A stretch of 6,435 nucleotides of DNA from Draconibacterium sp. (GTDB lineage: Bacteria > Bacteroidota > Bacteroidia > Bacteroidales > Prolixibacteraceae): contig JAUVDE010000199.1 of the NCBI GenBank assembly GCA_030595485.1, forward strand, positions 1 through 6,435. The letters run 5' to 3'. The position numbers and the translations under genes are program-made. Positions 5,758 through 6,435 of this stretch are shown here, piece by piece. The notes beneath the pieces are model-generated. The model was not told where the DNA came from. It saw only the letters and a list, made by a program, of their open reading frames with translations, and ran no database searches. The first letter of the stretch is position 1. Each line of letters begins with the position of its first letter.

Positions 5758-6249
5758 ATGAAGTTAGGATTATTGAAGAATTTATTATTAGTAGGAATTA
5801 TTGGAGTGTTTGCGGTATCGTGTATTGATGAAGTTGAACCTTATGTGCCACCAACAAAAGCAGAAGAGTTGGCCTTGTTAGATACATATATTGAACAACT
5901 GGAAGATAGTGGACTAAATGTTGATACCACAAGCTTAGGCGTATATTATGTGGTGGACAGTGTTGGTGTAGGAGAATTCCCGATTGATGGAGATACTTGT
6001 ACTGTTAATTATACTGGTTTTTTCCTTAGCGGAGATGTTTTCGATTACTCTGGTGCAAATCCTTTTAAGGTAGTATTGGGAGAACAAAATGTAATAGCCG
6101 GTTGGGAAGACGGTTTAAAGGTACTAAACAAGGGTGCCAAGGGATATTTAATCATTCCTTCGGATTTTGCTTATGGAACAAACGGTTACTCAAGTATACC
6201 TCCAAATACCACCTTAGTTTTTAATATTGAAATGTTAGATATTGAGTAA
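5758..6249 (+). CDS. FKBP-type peptidyl-prolyl cis-trans isomerase lipoprotein
   Basis: A 163-residue envelope foldase. The N-terminus is a type II signal peptide (MKLGLLKNLLLVGIIGVFAVS) ending at lipidated Cys22. The mature start CIDEVEP has acidic residues at +2 and +3, like the acidic lipoprotein surface-export signals described in Bacteroidota, so surface display is possible. A helical linker (about 33-52) leads into one FKBP domain (about 60-163). FKBP active-site positions are conserved: VNYTG (Tyr85), VFDYS (Phe95, Asp96), NVIAGWEDGL (Val112, Ile113, Trp116), FAYG (Tyr139) and the closing strand LVFNIEMLDI, so isomerase activity is expected. It follows the DHH gene by 10 nt. In flavobacteria I recall the gliding-motility lipoprotein GldI, an FKBP, in a similar DHH-gene context; whether this is GldI-like is unproven, so no symbol is given. 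Confidence 0.93.
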   Translation: MKLGLLKNLLLVGIIGVFAVSCIDEVEPYVPPTKAEELALLDTYIEQLEDSGLNVDTTSLGVYYVVDSVGVGEFPIDGDTCTVNYTGFFLSGDVFDYSGANPFKVVLGEQNVIAGWEDGLKVLNKGAKGYLIIPSDFAYGTNGYSSIPPNTTLVFNIEMLDIE

Positions 6250-6301
6250 GGTTTGTATTTTTGCACAGTTTTAAAATACAAAAACCTAAAAAGGTAACCT
6301 T
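6249..6301. promoter_or_regulatory. Intergenic promoter box embedded in a large inverted repeat
   Basis: TATTTTTG (6256-6263, plus strand) is an exact TAnnTTTG box 67 nt before the next lipoprotein ATG. It lies in the left arm of an inverted repeat: AGGTTTGTATTTT (6249-6261) pairs with AAAATACAAAAACCT (6273-6287) if two A residues bulge, with an 11-nt loop. A second small palindrome AAGGT-A-ACCTT follows at 6291-6301. No T-tract follows on the plus strand, so this is not a plus-strand terminator. It could be a promoter with an overlapping operator, or an RNA hairpin in the intercistronic region. Confidence 0.45.
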
Positions 6302-6330
6302 ATAAACGTTAGAAAATAATAGAAAATCAG

Positions 6331-6435
6331 ATGAAGAAAACGCTAGCAGTAGTATTTATAGTTATTGGGGCAATTGCTTTTTTTGCCTGCAATGATAGTG
6401 GGATTGATTATGAGAAGATGAGAAAAGAAGAATTA
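6331..6435 (+). CDS. Lipoprotein, 5' part only; probable second FKBP paralogue
   Basis: ATG at 6331 opens a frame that runs off the window after 35 codons. It begins with a lipoprotein-type signal, MKKTLAVVFIVIGAIAFFA then Cys20, with Phe rather than the usual Leu at -3. The mature start CNDSGIDYEKMRKEEL has an EEL tripeptide 13 residues after the Cys; the preceding FKBP lipoprotein has EEL 14 residues after its Cys, just before the helical linker. That parallel, plus the tandem arrangement on the same strand, suggests another FKBP-type isomerase lipoprotein. The diagnostic domain lies beyond the window, so only the lipoprotein call is directly supported. The start is preceded by an A-rich leader (AGAAAATCAG). 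Confidence 0.75.
   Translation, partial: MKKTLAVVFIVIGAIAFFACNDSGIDYEKMRKEEL

Overview
The window looks like chromosomal DNA of a Bacteroidota bacterium, probably from the Marinilabiliales/Prolixibacteraceae side of the phylum (the order is an inference from protein flavour only). Grounds: the sequence is AT-rich; starts lack Shine-Dalgarno sites and have A-rich leaders; five intergenic start regions each carry an exact TAnnTTTG box, the -7 element of the Bacteroidota primary sigma factor; lipoproteins have acidic residues just after the lipidated Cys; and the recF-DUF721 and ndk/DHH phosphoesterase/FKBP-lipoprotein neighbourhoods are familiar from this phylum.

Layout. (1) 1-268: the degraded 3' part of an IS200-type Y1 transposase, running into the 3' end of ribH. 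(2) 266-1559, minus strand: a single-pass membrane TPR protein, then a strong UUCG-tetraloop terminator, then ribH (lumazine synthase). (3) 1560-1738: a divergent promoter region. (4) 1739-4037, plus strand: a tight recF, dciA (DUF721), hexose-6-phosphate mutarotase operon; the first two genes overlap by ATGA. (5) 4043-4176: a bidirectional terminator, then an 86-nt nested-palindrome element resembling a REP/MITE-type dispersed repeat. (6) 4184-4603, minus strand: ndk. (7) 4604-4706: a second divergent promoter region. (8) 4707 to the end, plus strand: an NrnA-like DHH phosphoesterase that appears to use a TTG start, an FKBP-type prolyl isomerase lipoprotein, and the first 35 codons of a second lipoprotein, probably a tandem FKBP paralogue.

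The genes are mostly housekeeping: riboflavin synthesis, recombinational repair, replicative helicase loading, sugar-phosphate anomer interconversion, nucleotide balance, nano-RNA/pAp turnover and envelope protein folding. I see no convincing undescribed multi-gene system. The points most worth a second look are the transposase remnant that may supply the ribH stop codon, the nested palindrome downstream of ndk, the non-ATG start of the DHH gene, and the tandem FKBP lipoproteins.
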